From assembly GCA_013285425.1 (NCBI GenBank), contig CP053447.1, positions 2,114,001 through 2,178,000 of the forward strand: a stretch of 64,000 nucleotides of DNA, given 5' to 3'. The notes beneath the pieces are model-generated. The model saw only the letters and a list, made by a program, of their open reading frames with translations. It had not been told where the DNA came from and searched no databases. This document shows positions 16,957-26,969 of the stretch, one piece after another. The translations under genes were made by a program, and so were the position numbers. The DNA comes from Ignavibacteriota bacterium (GTDB lineage: Bacteria > Bacteroidota > Ignavibacteria > Ignavibacteriales > Ignavibacteriaceae). Each line of letters begins with the position of its first letter. Position 1 is the first letter of the stretch.

Positions 16957-18102
16957 TTATTTTATCAGATCTTTAACCCGTTGGTTAATAATTATTCCAT
17001 TAAGAGTAATTAAAGATCCTTTTACAATTTCATCATCAAGGTTTATAGTTACTTTACCTTCTTTGCTGATATGCAGAATAAGATTTAAAATATTTCTGGC
17101 ATACATCTCACTTGAGTGAGTTGGAACCAATGATGGTAAGTTTGATTCGCCAATGATAGTAACACCATGCTTCTTAACAGTTTTATCTCTTTCACTAATT
17201 TCACAATTGCCGCCGAATTCGGTCGCCATATCCAAAACCACACTGCCGGGTTTCATATTTTTTATCATCTCTTCGGTTACAAGTATCGGAGCTTTTTTAC
17301 CGGGTACAAGCGCGGTAGTGATAACAATATCAGCTTCGGTAACATGCTTAAAGATTGTTTCTTTTTGTTTTTGTAAAAACTCTGCTGATGCTTCTTTAGC
17401 ATAACCGCCGGCATCCTGCATATCTTCTGCACCTTCCACTTCGATAAATTTTCCGCCGAGACTTTGAACTTCTTCTTTAACAGCAGTTCGTATATCAGAA
17501 ACTTCAACAACAGCGCCTAATCTTTTAGCAGTTCCAAGAGCCTGAAGCCCCGCAACTCCCGCACCCATAATAACTACTTTGGCAGGAGAAATCGTTCCAG
17601 CCGCTGTCATCATAAGCGGAAATATTTTACCAAGCTCATTAGCAGCCATAATTACACTTTTGTAACCCGAAATATTTGCCTGAGAACTTAGCACGTCCAT
17701 TTTTTGAGCTAGTGTTGATCTTGGAATCATATCCATTGAAATTAAATCGATACCATTTTCAGCACACTTTTTTGCAATATCAGAATATTGGAGTATATGA
17801 ACGAAGGAAATCAGTATTGTACCTTTTCTTAACAAGCTAATTTCGTGTTTGCCCGCGTTAGGATGTTCGATTGGACGCTGAACTTTCAATACCAAATCAG
17901 CGTTGGAATACAGGTCAGTAAGATTGTCAATAATTTTGGCGCCTGCTTTTTGATAATGTTCATTTGTGAAACCAGCATTTATGCCGGCATCTTTTTCAAT
18001 CTGAACTTCGTAGCCTGCTTTAATTAATTTTGAAACAACATCCGGAATACAAGCAACCCGATTTTCGCCCGACATTATTTCTTTTGGAACTGAAATTATC
18101 AC
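16957..18102 (-). CDS. pntAA: NAD(P) transhydrogenase subunit alpha 1 (NAD-binding)
   Basis: Soluble domain I that binds NAD(H) and exchanges hydride with the NADP(H) domain of PntB. The 381-residue protein opens MIISVPKEIMSGENRVA, as in the alanine dehydrogenase/PntA family. It has 'MTAAGTISPAKVVIMGAGVAGLQA' (about 165-188) as the Rossmann fingerprint, 'VEVSDIR', and 'GSVVLDMATEFGGNCE'. The start is GTG at 18102, with AGAGGAG about eight bases upstream. A Bacteroidota-type promoter is found at 18173-18143, and the transcript would start near 18136. Confidence 0.95.
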   Translation of the reverse strand: MIISVPKEIMSGENRVACIPDVVSKLIKAGYEVQIEKDAGINAGFTNEHYQKAGAKIIDNLTDLYSNADLVLKVQRPIEHPNAGKHEISLLRKGTILISFVHILQYSDIAKKCAENGIDLISMDMIPRSTLAQKMDVLSSQANISGYKSVIMAANELGKIFPLMMTAAGTISPAKVVIMGAGVAGLQALGTAKRLGAVVEVSDIRTAVKEEVQSLGGKFIEVEGAEDMQDAGGYAKEASAEFLQKQKETIFKHVTEADIVITTALVPGKKAPILVTEEMIKNMKPGSVVLDMATEFGGNCEISERDKTVKKHGVTIIGESNLPSLVPTHSSEMYARNILNLILHISKEGKVTINLDDEIVKGSLITLNGIIINQRVKDLIK

Positions 18103-18142
18103 AGAACATCTCCTCTGATAATAGAATAAAAAATATTTAATA

Positions 18143-18173
18143 CAAAAGTAAAGATGAATGAAGGTTTATCCAA
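18143..18173 (-). promoter_or_regulatory. Transhydrogenase operon promoter
   Basis: On the minus strand TTG (18173-18171), 20 bases, then TACTTTTG (18150-18143). This is a full TTG-N20-TAnnTTTG match upstream of pntAA. Confidence 0.6.
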
Positions 18174-18535
18174 TAATTTTTTAAGAAAACCATTACGGTT
18201 GTTTCGTAAATAAAGTTTTATAAAAAACTACGCTTTGACATTCTTTATTTCTTTTAATATTCAAATTATTTGTAAGGAGTACAGCTTCACGGGAATGAAA
18301 ATAATTTTAGAATCTGTTCTTCAGAGGTTTCTTAAACTTAATTTTAATCTTATTTGATTAGTATTCTGATTTCATTTTCAATTGTTTTGCTAAAGTGAAA
18401 GTTGATTGAAAACCTTTTCTTCAAATCAATAACAATTAAAAAACAACAATTGAGTGAAAAAAAAATCTAATTTGATATTTCAATGGCATATTAATTGGAA
18501 TTACAAAATGAACACTGAACAGTTATTATGGTTTA
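18174..18535. other. AT-rich intergenic stretch, no gene seen
   Basis: About 360 bases between the transhydrogenase promoter and the protease terminator. Only a 20-codon frame (near 18295) is visible on the plus strand; its purine-rich sequence is too far upstream to be a ribosome-binding site. No tRNA-like or strong hairpin structure was noticed. Confidence 0.5.
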
Positions 18536-18590
18536 AAATAAAAAATCCGGAGAAAGCTTATCTGTGCGTTTAATACTCAAATAAGCTTTC
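18531..18590 (-). terminator. Terminator of the T9SS metalloprotease gene
   Basis: GAAAGCTTAT at 18552-18561 pairs with ATAAGCTTTC at 18581-18590. Reading on the minus strand a T-rich ATTTTTTATTTTAAA follows about five bases after the stem. It lies 53 bases after the stop at 18643. Confidence 0.7.
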
Positions 18591-18642
18591 AATCCGAATT
18601 GAAATTTATCTTTTAATTATCAATAATATTTTTTTATGATGA

Positions 18643-21183
18643 TTATTTCATCAGTACCATTTTCTTAACTGATCTGAATTCACTGCCATCAGCACCAGAT
18701 GCGGTAACAACATAATAAAATATTCCGCTTGCCTGATTAGAAGCATCAAATGATACATCGTGGAATCCGGCGGATAACTGATTATTCAGCAAGTCAGCAA
18801 TTTTCTCGCCTAACGAATTAAATACCTCAATCTTAACTTTTGAATCAACCGGAAGTTGAAATTTAATAGAGGTGCTAGGATTAAATGGATTCGGATAATT
18901 CTGCATAACTGAGAAATCTCTTGGCAATCCGGCATCAACAGATACTACATTATAATATTTTGAAGTTCCGTCAAAATCAATTTGTTTTAAGCGATAATAG
19001 TAATTACCAATTTGTATATCATTATCAATAAAACTGTAGGTTGATTTTTCAGTTATAGTACCTTTTCCAGGGACAAATCCTATCGAAGTAAAACTTTCAG
19101 AATCTCTGCTTCTTTCTACTTCAAAACCAGAGTTGTTAGTTTCGGTAGCTGTTTCCCAACTGAGTAAAATGCCAGATTCAATTCTTACAGCGGTAAAAAG
19201 TGTCAATTCAACCGGTATTGGCTGCGAAATTGTGAAATTAACATTTGATATATCAAAGAAAATATTTCCAGCTGCTTCAACTTTAATTCTTGCAGTAGTT
19301 ACCTGATTATCAGGAATTGTAACATCCTCACTGCCATCATTTGGTGTATTGGAAGCCAGAACAATCGGCCAGGTATTACCACCATCGGTAGATAGTAAAA
19401 TATTTACATTAGCGCAATTAACCGGTGATGCATTTGTATTCGCAACATTCCAGGTAACAGTCTGTGTTGAAAGTGCTGCCCAACTTACATTAGTATTAGG
19501 TGAAGTTACCACAAATGGTCCGGAGTTTCCATCAACGTTAAATTGAAATTGAGCGCGATCAACACCACCGCCTCCCATTTTATTATCCCGTACGGTTAAT
19601 CTGAATGTTAAAGCCCTGGTATAAGACGGAAGGAGTTCTCCGATAACAGTTGTGTTGTTTAAAAGGTTTTGAAGCCTTGGAAAATATCTTGTAGGTGATG
19701 TTGAAGGATTCCAGCTTCTGAAGATCGGGGCATTACCTGATGGAGAACCAGGTGCACCGGCGGGACCAAGATCAAATTCTTCCCAGCAAAAAGTAACAGC
19801 ATCTCCGTTAGGATCTGTAGCAGAACCAGTAATAGAAAAAGGTGTACTTTTGGGAATATAAAATCCGCCTGCAGGTACATTTACAGTTGGAGCAGAATTA
19901 CCTGTACTTGTTGAAGAAGCACAGCCATTACCGCTTCCAAAATTTGTAAATGCAACCATTTCATCAAAACTAACTGTATGAAAGTACGGATCGCTATGCG
20001 GTTGAAGATCTTGTCCGGGACAAATTCCAGCATAAGCCATAATGGTTGAACCGCTTCCAGGTTCATAAGCTGTGGAAGCATTTCTATTATTTCCGCTGCA
20101 AGAGCCGGTTGTTCCGTTAAATGTATGGTTTGCACCAAACTGATGTCCCATTTCGTGTGCTACATAATCAATATCAAATGGATCTCCAACCGGAGATGGT
20201 GAACCAGTTACACCACCGGCTTTACTGCTAGTACAAACACATCCCAAATATGCTACACCGCCTCCGCCTGTACTAAACACGTGTCCGATATCGAAATTTG
20301 CATTTCCAATAACCGATGACAAGTTACTTATATTTTGTCCAAGCATTGTGCTGCCATTATTATTGGTATAAGGATCAGTACTTCCATTTGTATAAATAAT
20401 CAGATTATTATTTGCAATAAGTACCATTCTTATCGCAGCTTCTCTTTCATAAACACCATCAACACGGTTAACTGTTGTAACTACTGCGGCTAACCCGGCG
20501 TTAACAGTACCGCCAAAATATGCGGTGTACTCTCCGGTTGCTGCATTTGCTAAACGATAAGTTCTCAATGTTGGACCAGTTGGTGTCAGAATATTATTAC
20601 CTTTTAAGTACTCAAGTTCATTTAATTTATTTTCTTCATAAAGCAGTTCACATTCAAAATTTGAATTAAACTTTATATAATCTTTTTTATAATAAGATAT
20701 GTAATTATGAATATCTCCAACTGTGTAAGGATCAATAAAAACTGCTCCGTTTGGTGAAAGAACCATTGCGTGAAATCCTAACGGAGTCATATCAAATCTC
20801 ATCGATGCATACCTGTCATCTAACCCATAACCTGAATAAGTCTTTATATCAGGATATTTAGCGGCAAGTTCAGGTTCCATAATTGGTGATTCGTAAATAT
20901 GAAATTTCTTCATAGTTCCATCAGGATACGGAAGCTCCATTACAACATTTCTTTCTGACGCATCAATTGTAAATTCTAAAGGTGCCGTTTGCAATAAGAT
21001 TTTCATCTGCTCTACATTTAAACTTACAGTCCGATAAGCTTCAGGAATAATATCTCTTTCCCTCAGAAGTTCAATTTGTGATTCATCAATATCTGACCAA
21101 TAACTTTGAGAATTGAATTGAGCAGAAGAAAATGATGAGAAGAAACTGAAAGAAAGCAAAAGGAGTATTAGATATCTATACAT
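18643..21183 (-). CDS. Secreted reprolysin-like zinc metallopeptidase with T9SS sorting domain
   Basis: Exported protease, probably delivered to the surface or medium by the T9SS. The 846-residue protein has a signal peptide (1-22) and a propeptide-like region (about 25-200). The metallopeptidase domain (about 205-440) carries the zinc motif HEMGHQFGANH at 343-353 and a Met-turn IMAYAG at 381. Ig/Fn3-like regions follow (about 435-660 and 665-760, the latter starting PVELTLF). The last 85 residues are a type A sorting domain (QNYPNPFNPSTSI, 'GFHDVSFDASNQASGIFYY', ending VKKMVLMK). The zinc motif fits M12B/reprolysin-like family members of Bacteroidota. Substrates are unknown. It is monocistronic with its own terminator. 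Confidence 0.92.
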   Translation of the reverse strand: MYRYLILLLLSFSFFSSFSSAQFNSQSYWSDIDESQIELLRERDIIPEAYRTVSLNVEQMKILLQTAPLEFTIDASERNVVMELPYPDGTMKKFHIYESPIMEPELAAKYPDIKTYSGYGLDDRYASMRFDMTPLGFHAMVLSPNGAVFIDPYTVGDIHNYISYYKKDYIKFNSNFECELLYEENKLNELEYLKGNNILTPTGPTLRTYRLANAATGEYTAYFGGTVNAGLAAVVTTVNRVDGVYEREAAIRMVLIANNNLIIYTNGSTDPYTNNNGSTMLGQNISNLSSVIGNANFDIGHVFSTGGGGVAYLGCVCTSSKAGGVTGSPSPVGDPFDIDYVAHEMGHQFGANHTFNGTTGSCSGNNRNASTAYEPGSGSTIMAYAGICPGQDLQPHSDPYFHTVSFDEMVAFTNFGSGNGCASSTSTGNSAPTVNVPAGGFYIPKSTPFSITGSATDPNGDAVTFCWEEFDLGPAGAPGSPSGNAPIFRSWNPSTSPTRYFPRLQNLLNNTTVIGELLPSYTRALTFRLTVRDNKMGGGGVDRAQFQFNVDGNSGPFVVTSPNTNVSWAALSTQTVTWNVANTNASPVNCANVNILLSTDGGNTWPIVLASNTPNDGSEDVTIPDNQVTTARIKVEAAGNIFFDISNVNFTISQPIPVELTLFTAVRIESGILLSWETATETNNSGFEVERSRDSESFTSIGFVPGKGTITEKSTYSFIDNDIQIGNYYYRLKQIDFDGTSKYYNVVSVDAGLPRDFSVMQNYPNPFNPSTSIKFQLPVDSKVKIEVFNSLGEKIADLLNNQLSAGFHDVSFDASNQASGIFYYVVTASGADGSEFRSVKKMVLMK

Positions 21184-21273
21184 ACATACCTCACAAATGT
21201 TTTTTGGTTAATAATTTATTTATATGCTCAGCAATTTTTGAGTGCAAAAAGTTACTACTATTATTTTAGATTA

Positions 21274-22626
21274 TCAATAACCATACGTAGAAATCAATAA
21301 TCCGTCTTTTCCGAAAGTTTTGCTCGTTTGTAATCTTCCATTATTATAAAAATCTTCTTTCATCATTATACCATCATCATAATAAGTTTTAACCCAGCCG
21401 GAGAGCTTGCCATTTACATAGTTCTCAATTTTTTCCAGAGCCCCATTTCTGTAATAGAGATTTCTTTTACCGGATATCTGCCCATTAATTATTGTCTGTT
21501 CAGTATGTAGTAAACCGTTATCAAAATAAGTTTTATAATTTCCTTCAAGTCTGTTAAGATGATAATTACCAATGCTTTCAAGATTTCCGTTCGGATGGTA
21601 AGTTAAACAAATACCATTTTTAAGATTATTTTCATAAATAGTTTCCGCTTTAAGAATTCCATTTTCATAATATGATTTTTCATTGCCGCGTTTAACTCCA
21701 TCAACATAATCAGATGAAACCTTGAGCACTCCGTTCTCATAATACTCAAATGATCTGCCGACAATGTTGTTTTTATTGTATGTCCATTCCTCTTTGAGGA
21801 AACCGCTTTCGTAAAAAGCCTTCAATGGTCCGTCCTTTAATCCGTCAATAACATATTTCTCTTCTTCAAGTCTGCCTGAAGGATAATACGTTTTTACAAG
21901 TTCTTCTTTTGACTCGACTTTACCGGTATAATCATATCTTACACGATTCATCAGTTCATCATTAACATAAGTATCCTTAACACGGATATTTTTCATCTTA
22001 TCATAAATAAGCACATCGCCCTGCAATTTATCATCAATAAAAAAAGCTTCGAGTGAAACTGATTTATCATCATGAAAAATTCTTGTCGTTCCGTGTTGTT
22101 TTCCGTCAACAAATTTTCTTTCTATTTCAACATTTCCGTTTTTATAAAAGGTCTTTGATATTCCTTGCAAAACTCCATCAACATAAACCCATTCACCCTG
22201 CTTTTCACCGGTTTTATAATATGTATAAGTTATTCCCTGAAGAACACCATCGCTGTATTGCTGTTCTGCCCAGAGTTCTCCGGTTTCATAGAACCATCTT
22301 GAAGTTCCTTCTTTTTTACCGTAAATATAATTCCATTCGATACTTACCTTACCATCGGGAAAATACCAGATGGAAATTCCTTCTTCTTTTCCATTTACAT
22401 AATTCCAGTCTTTCCAGAGTTTACCATTGGGATAATATTCTTTATAATGTCCATCAAGAATATCATAAAGATATTCTCCTTCAGTTTTAATCGTGCCGTC
22501 AGGAAAGTAAGTTTTGATTACTTTCCGGTAAGGGTTATCCTGTGCGTAAGAAAAAAACTGAAATAAGAAAAGACAAATCATTATTATCAGTGTCTTGTTA
22601 AAATCATTCTTGTGTGTTTTCATCAT
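21274..22626 (-). CDS. Exported MORN-variant (YwqK-like) repeat protein
   Basis: After a signal peptide (MMKTHKN..., hydrophobic core IIMICLFLFQFF, ending FSYAQ) the protein is about 17 tandem copies of a ~24-residue MORN_2-type repeat. The core is 'YY.NG.L..E..Y..G...G'; two or three copies near the middle are degenerate. Such proteins form elongated beta structures and are often labelled toxin-antitoxin YwqK antitoxins without evidence; I would not infer a toxin role. The frame can be extended upstream to a TTG at 22674. The ATG pair at 22626/22623 gives a proper signal peptide and is preferred. No obvious partner gene lies next to it. Confidence 0.8.
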   Translation of the reverse strand: MMKTHKNDFNKTLIIMICLFLFQFFSYAQDNPYRKVIKTYFPDGTIKTEGEYLYDILDGHYKEYYPNGKLWKDWNYVNGKEEGISIWYFPDGKVSIEWNYIYGKKEGTSRWFYETGELWAEQQYSDGVLQGITYTYYKTGEKQGEWVYVDGVLQGISKTFYKNGNVEIERKFVDGKQHGTTRIFHDDKSVSLEAFFIDDKLQGDVLIYDKMKNIRVKDTYVNDELMNRVRYDYTGKVESKEELVKTYYPSGRLEEEKYVIDGLKDGPLKAFYESGFLKEEWTYNKNNIVGRSFEYYENGVLKVSSDYVDGVKRGNEKSYYENGILKAETIYENNLKNGICLTYHPNGNLESIGNYHLNRLEGNYKTYFDNGLLHTEQTIINGQISGKRNLYYRNGALEKIENYVNGKLSGWVKTYYDDGIMMKEDFYNNGRLQTSKTFGKDGLLISTYGY

Positions 22627-22691
22627 ATACAAAGAAATCTTGCTATTAAGATAATTGATTAATAGGTAATTCAAACGGTAAAAAGTAAGTA

Positions 22692-23714
22692 TTAATTAGA
22701 GCGAATATTCCTGCCGATTATTTCTGCAATTAATTTAATCTGCCTCATCAATTCAGCAAATTGTTCAGGCAATAAAGCCTGCGGTCCATCAGATAAAGCT
22801 TTTTCAGGATCATAATGAACTTCAACCATTATACCATCAGCTCCGGCTGCCACTGCTGCTCTTGCCATCGGCAGTACTTTATCTCTAAGACCGGTTGCAT
22901 GTGATGGATCAGCAAAAACCGGAAGATGACTTTTTTTATGAACGACAGGAATTGAAGAGATATCGAAAGTATTTCGTGTGTATGTTTCAAATGTTCTTAT
23001 TCCTCTTTCACAAAGAAATACATCAGAATTTCCGTTTACCAGAATATATTCAGCAGACATAAGCCAGTCTTCTACTGTTGCCGAAAATCCGCGTTTAAGT
23101 AATACTGGTTTCTTTGCTGAGCCAAGTTCTTTCAGCAGGGAATAATTCTGCATATTTCTTGCACCAACCTGAAAAATATCTGTGTATTTATATACAAGAT
23201 CGATCATTGAATTTTCGAGCACTTCAGTAATTACAAGCATACCAAACTGATCGGCAGCTTTTCGTAAATATCTCAATCCCTCTTCACCAAGCCCCTGAAA
23301 TGCATAAGGCGAGCTTCTAGGTTTGAATGCACCACCGCGTAATATTTTTACTCCGCTTTGATGTACTATCTGAGCAATTTTAAATATTTGTTCTTCACTT
23401 TCAACCGAACAAGGACCTGCAATAACATTAATTTCTTTACCACCGATTTCAACATCTTTTATTTTAATAACAGTATTTTCTTTTTTAAAACTTCTGCTTG
23501 CAAGTTTAAATGGTTCAGTAATTCTGAAAACATCTTTAACGCCCTCTAATATTTTAACTTTTCTTGTATCAAAATTCGGCTGTACACCAATTGCACCTAA
23601 AATTATTCTTTCTTCACCAACAGATTTGTTAACAACAAATCCATAATCTTCAAGGTGTTTAATAACATTATCAAGGTTTTGATCAGAAATACCTTGTTCT
23701 AAAATTACTATCAC
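22692..23714 (-). CDS. aroF: 3-deoxy-7-phosphoheptulonate (DAHP) synthase, AroA-I-beta type
   Basis: Condenses phosphoenolpyruvate and erythrose 4-phosphate, the first step of the shikimate pathway. The 340-residue protein has an N-terminal ferredoxin-like regulatory domain (about 1-70), as in the Thermotoga enzyme, where it mediates feedback inhibition. The TIM-barrel catalytic domain follows, with AGPCSVES at 99-106, 'LRGGAFKPRSSPYAFQGLG', 'GARNMQN' and 'DPSHATG', which hold substrate- and metal-binding residues. The start is GTG at 23714 and overlaps the stop of the DUF1684 gene by four bases (GTGA), so the two are translationally coupled. Confidence 0.95.
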   Translation of the reverse strand: MIVILEQGISDQNLDNVIKHLEDYGFVVNKSVGEERIILGAIGVQPNFDTRKVKILEGVKDVFRITEPFKLASRSFKKENTVIKIKDVEIGGKEINVIAGPCSVESEEQIFKIAQIVHQSGVKILRGGAFKPRSSPYAFQGLGEEGLRYLRKAADQFGMLVITEVLENSMIDLVYKYTDIFQVGARNMQNYSLLKELGSAKKPVLLKRGFSATVEDWLMSAEYILVNGNSDVFLCERGIRTFETYTRNTFDISSIPVVHKKSHLPVFADPSHATGLRDKVLPMARAAVAAGADGIMVEVHYDPEKALSDGPQALLPEQFAELMRQIKLIAEIIGRNIRSN

Positions 23715-24352
23715 TTCTTCTCCATGTTTAATTCAGTATGAAAGTTTTTCTCACCTGCTCTGATTTCAAAATCCAAATAATCATTTTTAGTCGGTATAGG
23801 GCAAGTGTATAAATCACTATAAGCACAATACGGATTATAAGCCCTGTTAAAATCAATCTCGTAAATAAATTCAGGATCAGGATTCATAGAAAAGTCCAGA
23901 TACCTTCCTACATGATAAGTTTCTTTTCCGGTTGTTTTATCAGTAAATAAAATAGTATAATATCCCTGTCCGCTATTACTGAAGCTTTTATATAAATTTA
24001 ATTTATAATCATTCCCTTTATAATTAAGTATAAAGAATCCCTCAATCAGTGATCTCCTTTCCTCACCGCGGGTTCCATAGATTATTATTGTATCCTTTTT
24101 TTCATTCTTATATAATTTCGAGTTAAAGATAAACTCTGCTGCAGGTTCAAAATATTTTAACGGCTGCTGTTTAGCAGTTGAATCCATATTAAAAGGCGAT
24201 TTTAATTCATAAGTAAATTCCCAATCCTTATTTTCTCTCTCCTGCTCTAACTTGCTAATATAAAGTTCATCAAGATTCATAACTTTATCTTGTTTTCCGC
24301 AAGAGATCAGAATACCAACCATTGGTACAATTAAAAACAATTTTTTAATCAT
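23711..24352 (-). CDS. DUF1684 lipoprotein
   Basis: The 213-residue protein has a lipoprotein signal ending LISC (Cys at 18), so it should be membrane-anchored in the envelope. The mature part matches DUF1684: 'RRSLIEGFFILNYKGNDYKLNLYKS', 'TYHVGRYLDF', and the highly conserved C-terminal 'DFNRAYNPYCAYSDLYTCPIP' segment followed by 'IRAGEKNF'. The biochemical role of DUF1684 is not known. The start overlaps the mutS stop by eight bases and the end overlaps aroF, making a mutS-DUF1684-aroF operon. Confidence 0.85.
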   Translation of the reverse strand: MIKKLFLIVPMVGILISCGKQDKVMNLDELYISKLEQERENKDWEFTYELKSPFNMDSTAKQQPLKYFEPAAEFIFNSKLYKNEKKDTIIIYGTRGEERRSLIEGFFILNYKGNDYKLNLYKSFSNSGQGYYTILFTDKTTGKETYHVGRYLDFSMNPDPEFIYEIDFNRAYNPYCAYSDLYTCPIPTKNDYLDFEIRAGEKNFHTELNMEKK

Positions 24353-26969
24353 TTTCTTTCATCTTCTTTTTTAATTCATTTAATTTATTCAATGCTTCTA
24401 ACGGAGTGATTTTATCAAGCTCCATTTTTTTAATTTCACTTCTCAGTTCATCATCTTTAAATTCAAACAGGTTAATCTGATTATCATTAATCGATTTTAA
24501 TTTTTTCAGCCGTTCTTTTTTTACTTCATAAGGAGTTAATTCCTTACTTTCCAGATTGTTTAAAACTTCCTTTGCACGGTTAGTTACAAAAAGCGGCAGC
24601 CCTGCCATTTGTGCAACCTGTATTCCATAGCTATGATCTGCCCTGCCCGGATTTACTTTATGCAGAAATACAACTTTATCCTCATATTCACGAACCTCAA
24701 CTTTATAATTTTTTATTTTCGGAAACAGCTCGGACATTTCATTTAATTCGTGATAGTGAGTTGCAAACAATGTTTTGGCTGTAATATCAGGATTTTCGTG
24801 CAGATACTCTGTAATTGCCCAGGCAATAGATATACCGTCAAACGTACTTGTGCCTCTTCCAATCTCGTCTAACAGAATCAAACTTTTTGAAGTTGCATTA
24901 TTTAAAATATTTGCTGCCTCCTGCATCTCTACTAAAAATGTACTTTCGCCCGCAGTAATATTATCGCTGGCACCAACACGTGTAAAGATTCTATCTACCA
25001 ATCCAATCTCTGCTTCTTTTGCAGGAACGAAAGAACCAATTTGAGCAAGCAGAACTATAAGTCCAACCTGACGTAAATAAACAGATTTACCTGCCATATT
25101 TGGACCGGTTAATAAAATAATCTGATCAGTATCATTATCAAGAAAAGTATCATTTGGAGTAAACTTGTTTCCCGGATCAATAATTCTTTCAACAACAGGA
25201 TGACGACCCTGTATTATGTTGATTTTGTCTGAATCATTTACAAATGGTTTTACATAGTTATATTCATCCGCACACTGTGCATAGCTGTTAAAGCAATCAA
25301 GCATTGCAATCAGTTTTGCATTTTTCTGAATTATCTCAGTTTCATTTGCAGCAAGCGAGCGGATCTCATTAAATAATTGTGCTTCAAGTTCATTTATCTT
25401 TTCCTGAGCATTAAGTACTTTATCCTCGTATTCTTTTAATTCAGGAGTAATATATCTCTCACTGTTTACAAGCGTTTGCTTGCGTATGTAGTTATCCGGA
25501 ATTTTATTTTTATGTGTATGGCTTACATCAATGTAATAACCAAACACATTGTTAAAATTTACCTTCAAAGATGGGATTCCGGTTCTTTCTCTTTCAGTCT
25601 GCTGAAAGGCTGCAATCCATTCCTTCCCGTGTAAAGAAATATCTCTCAGTTCATCAAGCTCAGCACTAAAACCATTACGGATAATTCCGCCTTCATTAAT
25701 AGATGCAGGCGGTGTATCAATAATTGCAGCAGAAATTTTTTCTACGATTTTTTCTGCTGAATCAAGCTGATCAGAAATAGTTTTTAAAGTCCGAACAGTA
25801 AAATCTTTCAATTGTTCTTTCAGTTCCGGTATAATTTTTAATGATGATTTTAGTGCAACAACTTCGCGTGGAGTAGCTCTGCCGGTACAGATTCTTGAGA
25901 TCAATCTTTCAAGGTCACCGATTTCCCTCAAATGTTCATTTAATTTTTTTCTGATTCTTTTGTTCTTAAATAATTCCTCAACACTGTCGTGGCGTTTTTT
26001 TATCTGATCTAATTCGCGCAAAGGAGCAGATATCCATTTTTTTAACAAACGCCCGCCCATTGCAGTCTGTGTTTTATCAAGAATCGAAATCAGAGAACCT
26101 TCTCTGCCGCCATCCTGCATAGAAAATGTTATTTCAAGATTTCTCTTTGTCGAGTAATCAAGTATCATATAATCGGCAGGATTGTAGAGTGAAATTCTGT
26201 TAAGATGAGTTAAATTTACTCTTTGAGTATCATTCAGATAATTGAGAACCGCACCTGCTGCAATTATTCCGACCGGAAGATTTTCAATTCCAAAGCCTTT
26301 AAGTGTTACAGTTTTAAAATGATTCTTTAGAAGTTCATTTGCAAAATCAAAATTAAATATCCAATCATCCAGTTTTGTAATTCTAAGAGATGAGTTGATC
26401 TTTTCAATCAGTTCTGTTAAAAATTCTTTATCCTTTTTTGGAATTAAAAATTCGGATGGATTGATAGATTCAATCATATCACCAAGCTGTATCAGTGGAA
26501 TTTCAAAAACATAAAACTCAGCGGTAGAAATATCACAAAACGATAGTCCGCAAATTTTATCCTGAATTACGATTGAGAGTAAATAGTTGTTCTTTTTGTG
26601 ATCAAGAAGTTTATCCGAAAGAGTAACTCCGGGAGTTACCACTTCAACAACTTCCCGTTTAACAATTCCTTTTGCAAACTTTGGATTTTCCATCTGTTCA
26701 CAGACAGCAACCCTGTAACCGGCACGCACAAGTTTTGGAAGATAACTATCTATTGCGTGATGGGGAAAACCGGCAAGCGGGGTATCACCAGCATAACCGT
26801 TTGAACGCTTGGTTAAAGTAATACCAAGTACTTTTGAAGTTGTTTTTGCATCTTCTTCAAAAGTTTCAAAAAAATCTCCTACCCTGAAAAGCAAAATTGT
26901 ATCAGGATGAGCCTGCTTAATCTTATAGTACTGTGCCATTAATGGCGTTTGTTGAGTTTGAGATTTCAT
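24345..26969 (-). CDS. mutS: DNA mismatch repair protein MutS
   Basis: MutS recognises mismatches and small loops and starts mismatch repair with MutL. The 874-residue protein has the mismatch-wedging F-x-E motif in GDFFETF (Phe33, Glu35), a connector, lever and clamp region, and the C-terminal ABC-type ATPase with Walker A GPNMAGKS at 622-629, 'STFLVEM' near 676, and Walker B LLDEIGRGTSTFDG from 699. The C-terminus includes the HTH-like 'ATHYHELNEMSELFPKIKNYKV' region and a final helical part. Length is that of typical MutS1. A weak promoter match upstream (26974-27004) would give an almost leaderless transcript. Confidence 0.97.
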   Translation of the reverse strand: MKSQTQQTPLMAQYYKIKQAHPDTILLFRVGDFFETFEEDAKTTSKVLGITLTKRSNGYAGDTPLAGFPHHAIDSYLPKLVRAGYRVAVCEQMENPKFAKGIVKREVVEVVTPGVTLSDKLLDHKKNNYLLSIVIQDKICGLSFCDISTAEFYVFEIPLIQLGDMIESINPSEFLIPKKDKEFLTELIEKINSSLRITKLDDWIFNFDFANELLKNHFKTVTLKGFGIENLPVGIIAAGAVLNYLNDTQRVNLTHLNRISLYNPADYMILDYSTKRNLEITFSMQDGGREGSLISILDKTQTAMGGRLLKKWISAPLRELDQIKKRHDSVEELFKNKRIRKKLNEHLREIGDLERLISRICTGRATPREVVALKSSLKIIPELKEQLKDFTVRTLKTISDQLDSAEKIVEKISAAIIDTPPASINEGGIIRNGFSAELDELRDISLHGKEWIAAFQQTERERTGIPSLKVNFNNVFGYYIDVSHTHKNKIPDNYIRKQTLVNSERYITPELKEYEDKVLNAQEKINELEAQLFNEIRSLAANETEIIQKNAKLIAMLDCFNSYAQCADEYNYVKPFVNDSDKINIIQGRHPVVERIIDPGNKFTPNDTFLDNDTDQIILLTGPNMAGKSVYLRQVGLIVLLAQIGSFVPAKEAEIGLVDRIFTRVGASDNITAGESTFLVEMQEAANILNNATSKSLILLDEIGRGTSTFDGISIAWAITEYLHENPDITAKTLFATHYHELNEMSELFPKIKNYKVEVREYEDKVVFLHKVNPGRADHSYGIQVAQMAGLPLFVTNRAKEVLNNLESKELTPYEVKKERLKKLKSINDNQINLFEFKDDELRSEIKKMELDKITPLEALNKLNELKKKMKEND

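Noticed and set aside
22053..22490. 145-residue plus-strand open frame opposite the MORN-repeat gene
   Set aside because: It is a shadow of the repeat gene, His/Phe/Tyr-rich because of the repeated antisense codons, and has no start signal.
21274..22674. Toxin-antitoxin system (YwqK label)
   Set aside because: No toxin gene is adjacent and the protein has a signal peptide. The label comes only from a family name.
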